The position numbers and the translations under genes were made by a program. Shown piece after piece: positions 17,318-24,682 of a DNA stretch of 26,709 nt. Positions within the stretch are counted from its first letter, which is position 1. Each line of letters starts with the position of its first letter. Below the pieces are notes generated by a model. It saw nothing but the letters and a program-made list of their open reading frames with translations. It made no database searches and had not been told where the DNA came from. This DNA is from JAWKTM01 sp041399085 (lineage in GTDB: Bacteria; Planctomycetota; Planctomycetia; Pirellulales; Pirellulaceae): assembly GCA_041399085.1 (NCBI GenBank), contig JAWKTM010000088.1:1-26709 (forward strand), read 5' to 3'.

Positions 17318-19054
17318 TTAACCCATCGTTTCGGAAACACCGTAGTTAACGGAAACATGGCGCGAGTCCAAAGAAATTACACGGTCGCAGGCGTCCAGGA
17401 TCGCGCGTCTCCCGGTAGCGACCAGCAGCGTCCAAGGTGCGTTGTCGCGAGTCAGGCTCGCCAGCACCTCGGCCAGTGATTCGTCGGCTAACGAATCCAG
17501 CGTCGAGTCGATCAGCAGCAACCGTGGCCTCCCAACGATCGCCCGAGCCAACATCAACCGCGTGGCTTGACTGGCCGACAGCGGAGCTCCGCCCGTTTGC
17601 AGCATCGTGTTCAAACCTTCGGGCAACTGCAGTAACTCGTCCAGCAAACCAACGGCCTTCAAGGCGTCGCGGACGTCTTCAGCCCCCAACTCGGTGCGGT
17701 TTAGATGCACGTTTTCGCCCACCGATCCGTGAAAGATCTCCACGCCGCGAGTCACGGCCACGTGCTCGCGCAACGAATCGGGGCGCAGCTCGCGGAGATC
17801 GATGCCGTCCAGCTCCACATGTCCGGCCGATGGGGTGCGCAAACCGGCCAGTAAATCGACCAGCGTGCTCTTGCCCGATCCAGGCCGACCGACCAAAGCC
17901 ACGGCTTCGCCCGGTTCAAGTTGCATCGTGATGGGATTCAGCCCCGACTTGCCGCCGAACTGATAACCGGCCGCCCGCACCGCAGCCCCAGCCGGCACGC
18001 CGACTCGCAAATGAAACAGGTTGTCTTGGGCCTCGGTCCGCAGATCGAACAACGCGCCGAGCTTGTCGATCGACGCCAGCAAGTCGTAAAAACTCTCCAT
18101 GTGCTTGCCGAGCTTGGCGAACGAGCCGACGATCATCATCACGATCAGCTCGGCGGCGACCAACTGGCCCAGGGTCAGTTCACCCAGAATCACCAGCCAT
18201 CCGCCTAACCCCAGCAACGCCGTCGCCGCGACCGCTTGCAAGCCAAACGCGAACAAAATCTGCCGCAACACCACACGGAAGTGGCCACGCCGGGCGTCCA
18301 ACCAAGTCACCGCCAATTGATCGGCTCGCTCCAACGCGAATTGGTTGCCGTCGTTCAATTTGAAAGCCGTCGGGTGGCGAGTCAGCTCTTCCAACCATGC
18401 GGCCACCGCATATTTGGCTTTCGACTCCTTGATCGCCGTCTTGATCGCGCCGCGCCCCAAACCAAATACGGTGAATCCGATCAGCGCCAACAGCACCACG
18501 TCGAATCCCAACAGAAACGGATGGTAGAACGCCAGAATGATCATGCCGATCACGGTTTGCAGCACGATCGCTAACCCGTCCAGCAACAACGACGAAGCGG
18601 CCTTCTGTACCGTGACGATGTCGAAAAAACGATTGACCAACTCGGGGCCGTGACAATTGTCGAACTCTTGCTGACGAGCTCGCGGCAGTCGATAAGCCAA
18701 GTCTTCCACGACGCGAATGAACAACCGACGTTGGAAGAGCTCGACGACATACGTGACAAATCCACGCATGGCGGCCGCGAAAGCCAGGAACGTGAATAAC
18801 AGCAGCGCCAGCACAATGACGGGCTGCAAATACCGGCCGAAAGCCACCGTATTGACCAGCGCTTCGACCGCCACGGGCGTCGCCAACGCCAACATGCCGA
18901 CGACCAGCGAGAAGACCAGCACAGCCCAGAGATCGTTCTTTTCGGGCCGCAAAACCCCAGCAGCCGTGACAGCGGCGAAAGCTTTCGCGGGCGCCCATGG
19001 ACGAAACGCTCCGTCCGGGCGGCTTGGCAAGACAGCCGCTGGCTGACCAATCAC
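17318..19054 (-). CDS. ABC exporter membrane and nucleotide-binding domains, with degenerate ATPase motifs
   Basis: 578 residues from the GTG at 19054. Residues about 40-330 form an exporter-type membrane domain with roughly six helices (LWAVLVFSLVVGMLALATP, VIVLALLLFTFLAFAAAM, LLGFDVVLLALIGFTVFGL, AVAATALLGLGGWLVILG). The ATPase domain follows. Walker A is intact (GRPGSGKST). The motifs needed for efficient hydrolysis are not: the Q-loop region reads VAVTRGVEIFHG without the glutamine, the signature is LSASQ rather than LSGGQ, Walker B is LLLIDSTLDSL with serine where the catalytic glutamate belongs, and the H-loop reads VATGRRA without histidine. The protein may bind ATP but hydrolyse it poorly unless it pairs with an active partner; none is visible in the window. 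A conserved lineage-specific subfamily is also possible. The upstream domain is separated by a frameshift. Confidence 0.85.
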   Translation of the reverse strand: MIGQPAAVLPSRPDGAFRPWAPAKAFAAVTAAGVLRPEKNDLWAVLVFSLVVGMLALATPVAVEALVNTVAFGRYLQPVIVLALLLFTFLAFAAAMRGFVTYVVELFQRRLFIRVVEDLAYRLPRARQQEFDNCHGPELVNRFFDIVTVQKAASSLLLDGLAIVLQTVIGMIILAFYHPFLLGFDVVLLALIGFTVFGLGRGAIKTAIKESKAKYAVAAWLEELTRHPTAFKLNDGNQFALERADQLAVTWLDARRGHFRVVLRQILFAFGLQAVAATALLGLGGWLVILGELTLGQLVAAELIVMMIVGSFAKLGKHMESFYDLLASIDKLGALFDLRTEAQDNLFHLRVGVPAGAAVRAAGYQFGGKSGLNPITMQLEPGEAVALVGRPGSGKSTLVDLLAGLRTPSAGHVELDGIDLRELRPDSLREHVAVTRGVEIFHGSVGENVHLNRTELGAEDVRDALKAVGLLDELLQLPEGLNTMLQTGGAPLSASQATRLMLARAIVGRPRLLLIDSTLDSLADESLAEVLASLTRDNAPWTLLVATGRRAILDACDRVISLDSRHVSVNYGVSETMG

Positions 19055-19080
19055 CCAGCGGGTGCGCCGTCGGGGATTCG
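19050..19080 (-). other. Frameshift zone in the ABC gene
   Basis: Protein sense leaves one frame after ...HLGLESP and resumes in the next with RWVIGQP. Short G runs occur at 19060-19062 and 19072-19075. One base too many is present on either reading. Confidence 0.5.
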
Positions 19081-19490
19081 AGCCCTAGGTGCCGGATCAC
19101 TTTACGCGAGGTCATCCATTGATCGGCCACCACTTGATGAAGCGACGTGACACGCGTCTTGCGACCCTTGCATTCCCGCAGAATGAACCAATGCAGCGTG
19201 CCGTCTCCGGCACTCGAACAATGCGCGACGGGAATGCCCTGTTGAACGAACGTCATGGCGTCGGCCAGCGTACATTCAACATAGCGAACCCGGAGATTCA
19301 GACTTTCACCGGCTTCGACCAGCCGCCGCGCCCAAGTGCCCGCATCGTCGCCGGTGATCGCGCGTTCCGACTCGCTCAGCACGCGCCCCGCGACGATACG
19401 GTCAAATTGAATGTGAGCCGAAGCGGCGAAAGCTTCCAACACTCGCTGCGCGCCTTCGGCGGCATGTCGATCCAGGGGCGTAGCATGCAT
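19061..19490 (-). CDS. N-terminal C39 peptidase-like domain of the ABC protein (frame interrupted near 19060)
   Basis: About 143 residues from ATG 19490 (MHATPLDRHAAEGAQRV). The shape is that of a C39-type domain: AGESLNLRVRYVECTLADAMTFV, then GIPVAHC, then TLHWFILRECKGRKTRV, matching the helix and His strand of the family. The N-terminal cysteine box expected of an active C39 peptidase is not found, so it is more likely a C39-like docking domain of the HlyB sort, which holds the substrate rather than cutting it. The frame stays open to 18180, but that sequence is out-of-frame ABC gene and has no meaning. Upstream GTGAGAACG is a weak ribosome site. Confidence 0.6.
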
Positions 19491-19628
19491 GGACTGGCGT
19501 TCTCACAAACAGAAGTGGCCAAGTGGGTAAACGGTTCCAGCGCGCATCTCCAGCGCATTTTCTTTATAGGCTTCCGTGACGACTAGGGAACATCTAAATT
19601 TTGGCGCGGTGGCATTGAAAAACTCTAT

Positions 19629-19639
19629 ATCTCCGAGAT
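19629..19639. promoter_or_regulatory. Palindrome ATCTC-C-GAGAT before the nhaR-like gene
   Basis: A perfect 5-bp inverted repeat with a one-base centre ends four bases before the ATG of the LysR-type gene, in the 153-base divergent gap shared with the secretion operon. It may be an operator, though LysR sites usually have a T-N11-A form; GAGAT may also serve as a weak ribosome site. Confidence 0.3.
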
Positions 19640-19643
19640 CGCG

Positions 19644-20555
19644 ATGCATTGGCTGAACTATCACCATTTGCTGTATTTCTGGATGGTCGCTCGCGAAGGC
19701 AGCGTCTCCCGCGCGGCGGCTCAACTGCATCTATCCCAGCCGACCCTAAGCAGCCAGCTTCGTAAGCTCGAAAAATCGCTGGGAATGGAGTTGTTTGATC
19801 GGTCGGGTCGCACGCTGGTGTTGACGGAAACCGGGCAGACCGTGTTCCGCTACGCCGACGAGATATTTACGCTCGGCAACGAAATGCTCGATACGCTGAA
19901 CGGTCGAGCCGCCGTGGGTCGGATGCGGTTGGCGGTCGGAGTGCCCGATATGCTGCCAAAGTTGGTGGTTTATCAGTTGCTTCGGCCGGCCCTGTCCCTG
20001 GAAGAGAAGGTGCAACTGGTCTGCTACGAAGGCAAACTGAACGAACTGCTGGGCGACTTGGCCCAACATCGGTTGGATATCGTGCTAGCCGACTCGCCGC
20101 TGACTCCGCAAACACACATCCGCGCTTTTAACCATTTGCTGGGAGAATGCGGCGTTACCGTGTTTGGTACACGCGCCTTGGCGAGCCAGTACAAACGCAA
20201 CTTCCCCGACTCGCTGCACGAAGCGCCGATGTTGCTGCCGACGCAAAACACGTCGCTGCGGCGAGCCCTCGAACTGTGGTTCGACGAACGTGGCATTCGC
20301 CCGATGACGGTCCACGAGTTCGAGGACAGCGGCGTGTTGAAAGTCTTCGGCCAGGCCGGCGAGGGGATCTTCGCCTCGCCCACGACCATCGAACCGGAAG
20401 TTTGTCGGCAATACGACGTGGAGGTGATCGGCCGGATCGCGGACGTCAAGGAACGGTTCTACGCCATCTCGGTCGAACGCCGCCTGAAACATCCGGCTGT
20501 GGTCGCCATCTGCAACGCCGCCCGCGACAAACTCGCCGGGCGTTCGTCGTCCTAG
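19644..20555 (+). CDS. nhaR: NhaR-like LysR-family transcriptional regulator
   Basis: 303 residues. The opening MHWLNYHHLLYFWMVAREGSV is close to E. coli NhaR (LNYNHLYYFWMVCKEGSV). The winged helix-turn-helix covers about residues 5-65 (SRAAAQLHLSQPTLSSQLRKLEKSLG). The effector-binding domain follows (about 95-295), with GVPDMLPKLVVYQLL and LDIVLADSPL. NhaR activates nhaA, a sodium/proton antiporter gene, in enterobacteria, but no antiporter gene is present here. It lies divergently 153 bases from the C39/ABC gene, a common arrangement for a LysR regulator and its target, so control of the secretion operon is a reasonable inference and not shown. The symbol reflects family resemblance only. 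Confidence 0.88.
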   Translation: MHWLNYHHLLYFWMVAREGSVSRAAAQLHLSQPTLSSQLRKLEKSLGMELFDRSGRTLVLTETGQTVFRYADEIFTLGNEMLDTLNGRAAVGRMRLAVGVPDMLPKLVVYQLLRPALSLEEKVQLVCYEGKLNELLGDLAQHRLDIVLADSPLTPQTHIRAFNHLLGECGVTVFGTRALASQYKRNFPDSLHEAPMLLPTQNTSLRRALELWFDERGIRPMTVHEFEDSGVLKVFGQAGEGIFASPTTIEPEVCRQYDVEVIGRIADVKERFYAISVERRLKHPAVVAICNAARDKLAGRSSS

Positions 20556-20572
20556 ATTTCGGGCCAGCGAAC

Positions 20573-21442
20573 TCAACCTTTCGCCGCCTTCGCGATCGCT
20601 TCCTGGGCCGCGACCAAGCACGCCTTCATTTCGTCGATCGGGTTCTTTGGATTGGCTTCGTATTCCAGCGACAACGCCCCGTCGGCCGGGAAGTTCGTCT
20701 CGCGCAGCGCTTTGAACAAGCCGACCAAATCCAGGTGGCCGGTTCCAATCACGACGTTGCGAGACTGCTTTTCCAACTTCTCTTCGTCCTTCACATGCAA
20801 GGCAAAGACGCGTCCCTTCAGCTCATGGACGGCCTTGATCGGATCTTCCTTGCTGCGAAGAAAATGCCCCGTGTCGACACAGGCGCCGATGTTCGGATGG
20901 CGGTCCTTCACGACGCTGGTCACGTCCGAGATCTTGTCGTAAAGCGCGCCCGGCCCGTGATTGTGAATCGCGATCCGAATGTCGAATTCGGCGCACAGCT
21001 TGTCGAGACTGTCAAACGCATCCTTCGTGGGGTTCGCCGTGATGTTGCGAACTCCAGCCCGCTTGGCGAACTCGAACAACTTGCGATTCGCGTCGTGATT
21101 GGCCGAGAAACCGTGCACGCCGTGGGCATTCAACGCGATGCCTGCCGTTTCGAGCAGCTTCTTGGTTTCGGCGATTTCCGCGTCGCCAGCCGTCGGGCTG
21201 AGGTGCTTCGAGTAGAACTCGGCGTAGTGCAGCCCCATGCCTTCGATATGCCGAACCGCTTCCAACGTGTTGAACTCACGCAGCGAATAACTTTGCACGC
21301 CCATCGGCCAATCGCCGTAAGGGCCAGCTTCCTTCAACAGATTGGCGGCCCGCAGCACGCGAGGCGCGTCGAACCAAGTGGCTCCGGCAGCAGCGGCGGC
21401 GGACAACGCGAGAAATCGGCGGCGGGAGAACGATGTCGGCAT
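20573..21442 (-). CDS. Tat-exported sugar phosphate isomerase/epimerase (xylose isomerase-like TIM barrel)
   Basis: 289 residues. The ATG at 21442 follows CTAGGAGTCTCGTTC, a good ribosome site, and opens a twin-arginine signal (SFSRRRFLALSAAAAAGA). The longer open frame upstream reads into a repeat array and is rejected. The mature part is a TIM barrel of the AP endonuclease 2/xylose isomerase group. Candidate metal ligands lie in LHYAEFYSKHLS, AIHNHGPG, CVDTGHFLRS and LSLEYEAN. Export as a folded protein with a bound divalent metal fits the Tat signal. Such proteins are very numerous in planctomycetes, and the sugar substrate is not predictable. It is not clearly operonic: the next upstream gene on this strand is 700 bases away beyond the repeat array. 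Confidence 0.88.
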   Translation of the reverse strand: MPTSFSRRRFLALSAAAAAGATWFDAPRVLRAANLLKEAGPYGDWPMGVQSYSLREFNTLEAVRHIEGMGLHYAEFYSKHLSPTAGDAEIAETKKLLETAGIALNAHGVHGFSANHDANRKLFEFAKRAGVRNITANPTKDAFDSLDKLCAEFDIRIAIHNHGPGALYDKISDVTSVVKDRHPNIGACVDTGHFLRSKEDPIKAVHELKGRVFALHVKDEEKLEKQSRNVVIGTGHLDLVGLFKALRETNFPADGALSLEYEANPKNPIDEMKACLVAAQEAIAKAAKG

Positions 21443-21629
21443 GAACGAGACTCCTAGCGGTGAGAAAACGGTTGGCATTCGTGCGAGGTAATTTTCGTGC
21501 AAGCGATTATGACTGCCCCGCCACCGCACCTCAACAATAGTTGGGCTGGATTGCTTCGGGAGAATCGCGTGAGGTGGCGTCCGCAGTGGCCTCATCCAAC
21601 ACGAGCGCGGGGCGTTGCCCACGCGGTTG
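21443..21629. other. Gap between the isomerase start and the repeat array
   Basis: 187 bases holding the ribosome site of the isomerase gene (TAGGAG at 21451-21456, read on the minus strand) and presumably its promoter. No convincing -35/-10 pair, gene or strong structure was seen. Confidence 0.35.
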
Positions 21630-21860
21630 AACGACGGACGCAATGGCCGCTTGACGGGTCGGAATGCTGCTTTGACCGCTCCGATCGACCCATTGACGCC
21701 GCGGAATGCCCCTTTGACCGCGCAAAATGGCACGTTGACGGCTCCGACACCCCTCTTGACGGCTCTGAATGGCACGTTGACGGGTCCGAACGGTGCGTTG
21801 ACGGCTCGGAACGGGCGCTTGACGGCTCCGAATGGTTGATTGACGGCGTCGAATGACCGA
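21630..21860 (+). repeat. Left arm of a 21-bp repeat array: ten tandem units plus one decayed edge unit
   Basis: Units start at 21651, 21672, 21693, 21714, 21735, 21756, 21777, 21798, 21819 and 21840, with exactly 21 bases each and no spacers. Every unit begins TTGAC. Position 6 is mostly G or C, position 13 is A in all, and positions 14-15 are usually A then T/C; the last six or so bases vary. A degenerate unit is detectable at 21630-21650. Because 21 is a multiple of three, frames without a stop in one unit stay open across the array, creating spurious ORFs with heptad repeats in several frames. Conservation is by DNA position, equally on both arms, so this is not coding. Confidence 0.95.
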
Positions 21861-22146
21861 TTTACAACGTCAACGCCCCATTCCAGGCCGTCAAGCTGCC
21901 GTTGGACGCGGTCAACGGGTCATTCGGCGCGGTCAAGCCGCCGTTCCAAGCTGTCAATGCACCGTTTCGAGGCGTCAACAGGGCATTTCGGGCGGTCAAG
22001 CCTCGATTCCGAGCCGTCAACGTGCCATTCCGAGCCGTCAAGCAACCGTTCCGAGGCGTCAAGCGGCCAGTTGGAGCCGTCAAGCGGCGATTCCGAGGCG
22101 TCAACGGGTCGTTCAGCGCCGTCAAGAGGGGTGTCGCACGGCGTTA
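21853..22146 (-). repeat. Right arm of the 21-bp repeat array: thirteen inverted units plus one decayed edge unit
   Basis: Read on the minus strand, these are the same units as in the left arm, ending on the plus strand (at ...GTCAA) at 21873, 21894, 21915, 21936, 21957, 21978, 21999, 22020, 22041, 22062, 22083, 22104 and 22125. The arms converge on a dyad between 21856 and 21857: start of the nth unit on the left plus end of the matching unit on the right is always 43713. Unit 21853-21873 overlaps the last left unit by eight bases. A decayed unit at 22126-22146 ends on the stop codon of the zinc-ribbon gene. All thirteen full units carry TTGAC and A at position 13. A transcript of either strand could fold into a long imperfect hairpin. 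Confidence 0.95.
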
Positions 22147-22917
22147 GCCAAACGTCCACAGCGGAAAGCGGTTTAAGAATTCCGCGTGACAGCCCTTCAC
22201 GTGCACATGCGTGTCGGTGATCTTCACGGGACGTATCATCCGGCTGCCGACCGTGCCGACGATCAGTCCCACGAAGATGCCGATCACTCCCAGGAAAATC
22301 AGAAACGGCGCCGCGTCGAATCGATCGACCAACGCGATCGACAAAATGAACATCGCGAGCGAGCCCAGCGAGATCAGCCAACCGGCGGCAATCATCAGCC
22401 GGCGACGCTTGAAGTACGGATCGCTGAGCCCGATGTGAATCGTCGCTCGCTTCGTCAACACCGCGGCCAGAATGATGTAGATCAACGGGCTCGCCAGAAG
22501 CGCCAGTCCAATCGCCGGATGATGCCAGTGCAGCTTGCGTTTTAAGGTCCGACCGTGGGCCGGTTCATTGCTCTTCACGCAGACGTCGGGCAGCTTCGCA
22601 TCCTTGTGCATGACCAGCGTCGTGCCGTAACGCCATACGCCCACCATCCCTTGCGGAGGCGTGTACATCGGCTGCATCGGCGCGGGCTGTTGATGCGCTT
22701 GCGGAGCGGCGTAAGGATTCCCGCCGTGGGCCGCATCGGCGAATGGATTGGCGCTGGCCGCGGGAGCCGCGTTGCCCACCACTTGCGCCGGCACGGGCGC
22801 GGCGGCTCCCGGCACGCGAATGATTGCCCCGCACTGACAACGCATCGTCGTCCCGGCGGCTTCGTCCTGAACGGTGAACTGAGTCTGGCAGGCGGGACAG
22901 CGCAGCAGCATTGGCAT
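22144..22917 (-). CDS. Zinc-ribbon multi-pass membrane protein of unknown function
   Basis: 257 residues. ATG 22917 follows CAGGACCAACGACG, an acceptable ribosome site; a second ATG two codons later is possible. The N terminus has a MJ0042-like zinc ribbon (RCPACQTQF with C7 and C10, then MRCQCG with C27 and C29; the last pair is spaced CxC). An Ala/Pro/Gln-rich linker follows (about 35-95). Then a conserved stretch, LPDVCVKSNEPAHGRTLKRKLHWHHP, precedes three hydrophobic spans (AIGLALLASPLIYIILAAVL, IAAGWLISLGSLAMFILSIA, FLIFLGVIGIFVGLIVGTVG). The C tail ends RFPLWTFG. The layout is common among planctomycete hypothetical proteins, and I do not recognise a function. Its stop codon is the edge of the 21-bp repeat array. 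The clpX terminator separates it from the gene upstream. Confidence 0.8.
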   Translation of the reverse strand: MPMLLRCPACQTQFTVQDEAAGTTMRCQCGAIIRVPGAAAPVPAQVVGNAAPAASANPFADAAHGGNPYAAPQAHQQPAPMQPMYTPPQGMVGVWRYGTTLVMHKDAKLPDVCVKSNEPAHGRTLKRKLHWHHPAIGLALLASPLIYIILAAVLTKRATIHIGLSDPYFKRRRLMIAAGWLISLGSLAMFILSIALVDRFDAAPFLIFLGVIGIFVGLIVGTVGSRMIRPVKITDTHVHVKGCHAEFLNRFPLWTFG

Positions 22918-22971
22918 CGTCGTTGGTCCTGAAAGCTGGTCCGAATCGGCAGAGAAGAAGAGCAGAAAAGC

Positions 22972-23007
22972 AAAACGCCCAGAACCGATCGTAGTCGATT
23001 CTGGGCG
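22972..23007 (-). terminator. Intrinsic terminator of clpX
   Basis: On the minus strand, CGCCCAGAA pairs perfectly with TTCTGGGCG around a 14-base loop, followed directly by TTTTGCTTTT. It lies 58 bases after the clpX stop and ahead of the zinc-ribbon gene, so it ends the clpX transcript. Confidence 0.85.
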
Positions 23008-23065
23008 ATGTTAGTTTGATTACACGATGGCGATTCGGCCACCCGCCATTATTCGGCGTTCTTCA

Positions 23066-24352
23066 TCAAGCGCTCTTCGTCTTCGGTTCCGGCATCTTGA
23101 AAAGCTGCTGGCGGCCTTCGATCACGTCGCCAGTAATCTCGTACTTCATGCCTTCATCTTGGTCGGGCAATTCGTACATGATGTCCAGCATCACGTGCTC
23201 GATGATGCTTCGCAAACCACGAGCACCGGTTCCCTTCTCCATCGCTTGATGGGCGATCATCTTCAGCGCTTCGTCGGTGAACGACAGCTCGGCGTTCTCC
23301 ATCGAGAACAAGCTTTGATACTGCTTGACCAACGCGTTCTTCGGCTGCGTCAGCACTTCGATCAAGCCGGCTTCGTCCAACGGCGCCAGCGACGAGATCA
23401 CCGGCAACCGCCCGACCAACTCGGGAATCAATCCGAACTCGAGCACGTCCTCGGTCGTCACATGCGACAGCGTTTCGGCCGAGGTCATCTCGTTGCGGAA
23501 GCCGGCCGACTGGCCGAAGCCCAGCGTCTTGCGACCCATTCGCTTGCGAATGATATCCTCGATGCCGACGAACGTACCGCCGCAGATGAACAAGATGTTC
23601 GACGTGTCGATCTGAATGTACTGCTGCTCGGGATGCTTGCGGCCGCCCTGCGGAGGCACGTTGGCCACGGTCCCTTCCAGCATCTTCAGCAACGCCTGCT
23701 GAACGCCTTCGCCCGACACGTCGCGGGTGATCGACACGTTCTGGCTGGTTTTGCCGATCTTGTCGATCTCGTCGATATAAAGAACGCCGCGCTGGGCCGC
23801 TTCGATATCGAAGTCCGCGGCGTGAAGCAATTTCAGCAGCAAGTTCTCGACGTCCTCGCCGACGTAACCCGCTTCGGTCAACGTCGTGGCGTCGCCGATC
23901 GCGAAAGGCACATCCAGCACGCGAGCCAGCGTCCGCGCCAGCAGCGTCTTGCCGGAGCCAGTCGGGCCGACCATCAAGATGTTCGACTTCTCGATCTCGA
24001 CTTCCGTCCCCTGCCAGCCCAAAGCCAACCGCTTGTAATGGTTGTGCACCGCCACGGCCAACACCTTCTTGGCCGACGGTTGGCCGATCACGTATTGATC
24101 CAGATGCTCGACGATTTCGCGAGGCGTCGGAATCTCGTTGAACAACTTCTTGTTCGTCCCGCGTCGTCGCTGTTCCTGCTCCAGAATCGACTGGCACAGT
24201 TCAATACATTCGCCGCAGATGTAGACGTCGCCCGGTCCTTCGACCAGCGGCCCAACGTCTCGATAGCTCTTGCGGCAGAACGAACAAAACGCGTTCTTCT
24301 TGGTTGTGCTGCCACCGCGGCGGCTACCGGTCGTGTCTTTCCCAGCGGGCAT
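23066..24352 (-). CDS. clpX: ClpX, ATP-dependent unfoldase of the ClpXP protease
   Basis: 428 residues. ATG 24352 follows AAAGGAGAGTTTC, a strong ribosome site. The N-terminal zinc-binding domain has C23, C26, C46 and C49 (FCSFCRK, YICGEC). The AAA+ core has Walker A GPTGSGKT (129-136), pore loop GYVG (162-165), Walker B LYIDEIDK (D194, E195), RKH loop GGRKHPEQQ, and arginine-finger/sensor motifs (GLIPELVGRLPV, GTGARGLRSIIE). The ClpP-binding loop reads TLGFG where E. coli has IGF, a conservative change. It unfolds tagged proteins and feeds them to ClpP; clpP is not in the window, although clpP and clpX are neighbours in many bacteria. The gene appears to be its own transcription unit, with a terminator downstream and a 330-base gap upstream. 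Confidence 0.98.
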   Translation of the reverse strand: MPAGKDTTGSRRGGSTTKKNAFCSFCRKSYRDVGPLVEGPGDVYICGECIELCQSILEQEQRRRGTNKKLFNEIPTPREIVEHLDQYVIGQPSAKKVLAVAVHNHYKRLALGWQGTEVEIEKSNILMVGPTGSGKTLLARTLARVLDVPFAIGDATTLTEAGYVGEDVENLLLKLLHAADFDIEAAQRGVLYIDEIDKIGKTSQNVSITRDVSGEGVQQALLKMLEGTVANVPPQGGRKHPEQQYIQIDTSNILFICGGTFVGIEDIIRKRMGRKTLGFGQSAGFRNEMTSAETLSHVTTEDVLEFGLIPELVGRLPVISSLAPLDEAGLIEVLTQPKNALVKQYQSLFSMENAELSFTDEALKMIAHQAMEKGTGARGLRSIIEHVMLDIMYELPDQDEGMKYEITGDVIEGRQQLFKMPEPKTKSA

Positions 24353-24682
24353 GAAACTCTCCTTTCGAATTCGTTCGATTCGCGTCGCTTTCCTAAGCCA
24401 TGCTCAATTGCTGGCGGTCGAACGAAGGAACCAGTCAAGTCGTGCGCTCGATATGACCGTGAACGCTCACGGCCCAAGGGGTGCATCCTTGCCCGCTGTG
24501 GTCGAGCTCTCCTAGTTGTAAATCCACGCTTGGCGCCTTCGGCCTCCCAGGCCGAACAAGAGTCATTGAACGCGCGGCTGGCTTCATCCGCTTGTTGCGA
24601 TCCGTCCCACTCGTCGGAGCCGTCCCGAATTTCCGGTCGATCCGGCTCTTCGGGGCGATCCTTCCAGTCGGAACGATCGGCT
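24353..24682. other. 330-base gap upstream of clpX
   Basis: It contains the clpX ribosome site and a perfect hairpin at 24538-24556 (TTCGGCCT, loop CCC, AGGCCGAA) without a T run, which may end the upstream small gene's transcript. The minus-strand open frame running from 24702 through this region into clpX is low in complexity (repeated GGATCG-like and acidic codons), unlike any family I know, and overlaps clpX out of frame, so I do not call it. The clpX promoter must lie here, but no clear match was seen. Confidence 0.4.

Larger units (their letters stand above)
17318..19490 (-). pseudogene. Frameshifted gene: C39-like domain plus ABC exporter (type I secretion-like)
   Basis: The two reading frames fit end to end as a C39-like N domain followed by membrane and ATPase domains, the usual order for type I secretion ABC proteins. 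The N part ends its sensible sequence with SRKVIRHLGLES; the ABC part begins RWVIGQPAAVLPSRPDGAF in the next frame. Removing one base between about 19060 and 19075 (for example from the GGG at 19060-19062) joins them. The rest of both frames is intact and shows no other lesion, so this may be a recent mutation or a sequence error. If real, the ABC part might still be made from the GTG at 19054. Direction and spacing make it the first gene of the operon with the HlyD-like and TolC-like genes. Confidence 0.65.

Noticed and set aside
18180..19050. Open frame continuing from the C39-like domain
   Set aside because: It reads the ABC gene out of frame and gives no family-like sequence after about 19060.
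21443..21775. Longer start of the isomerase/epimerase
   Set aside because: The extension translates the repeat array; the ATG at 21442 has a good ribosome site and a Tat signal.
21651..21860. TTGACG boxes as a row of -35 promoter elements
   Set aside because: No matching -10 sequences occur 16-18 bases downstream; the sequence there is GC-rich.
21630..22146. CRISPR array
   Set aside because: Units are 21 bp with only about eight fixed bases, there are no identical repeats with separate spacers, orientation flips in the middle, and no cas genes are present.
21497..22220. Several overlapping open frames with seven-residue repeats on both strands
   Set aside because: They come from the 21-bp DNA period. 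Conservation follows DNA position and is the same in opposite orientations, and no start or ribosome site fits.
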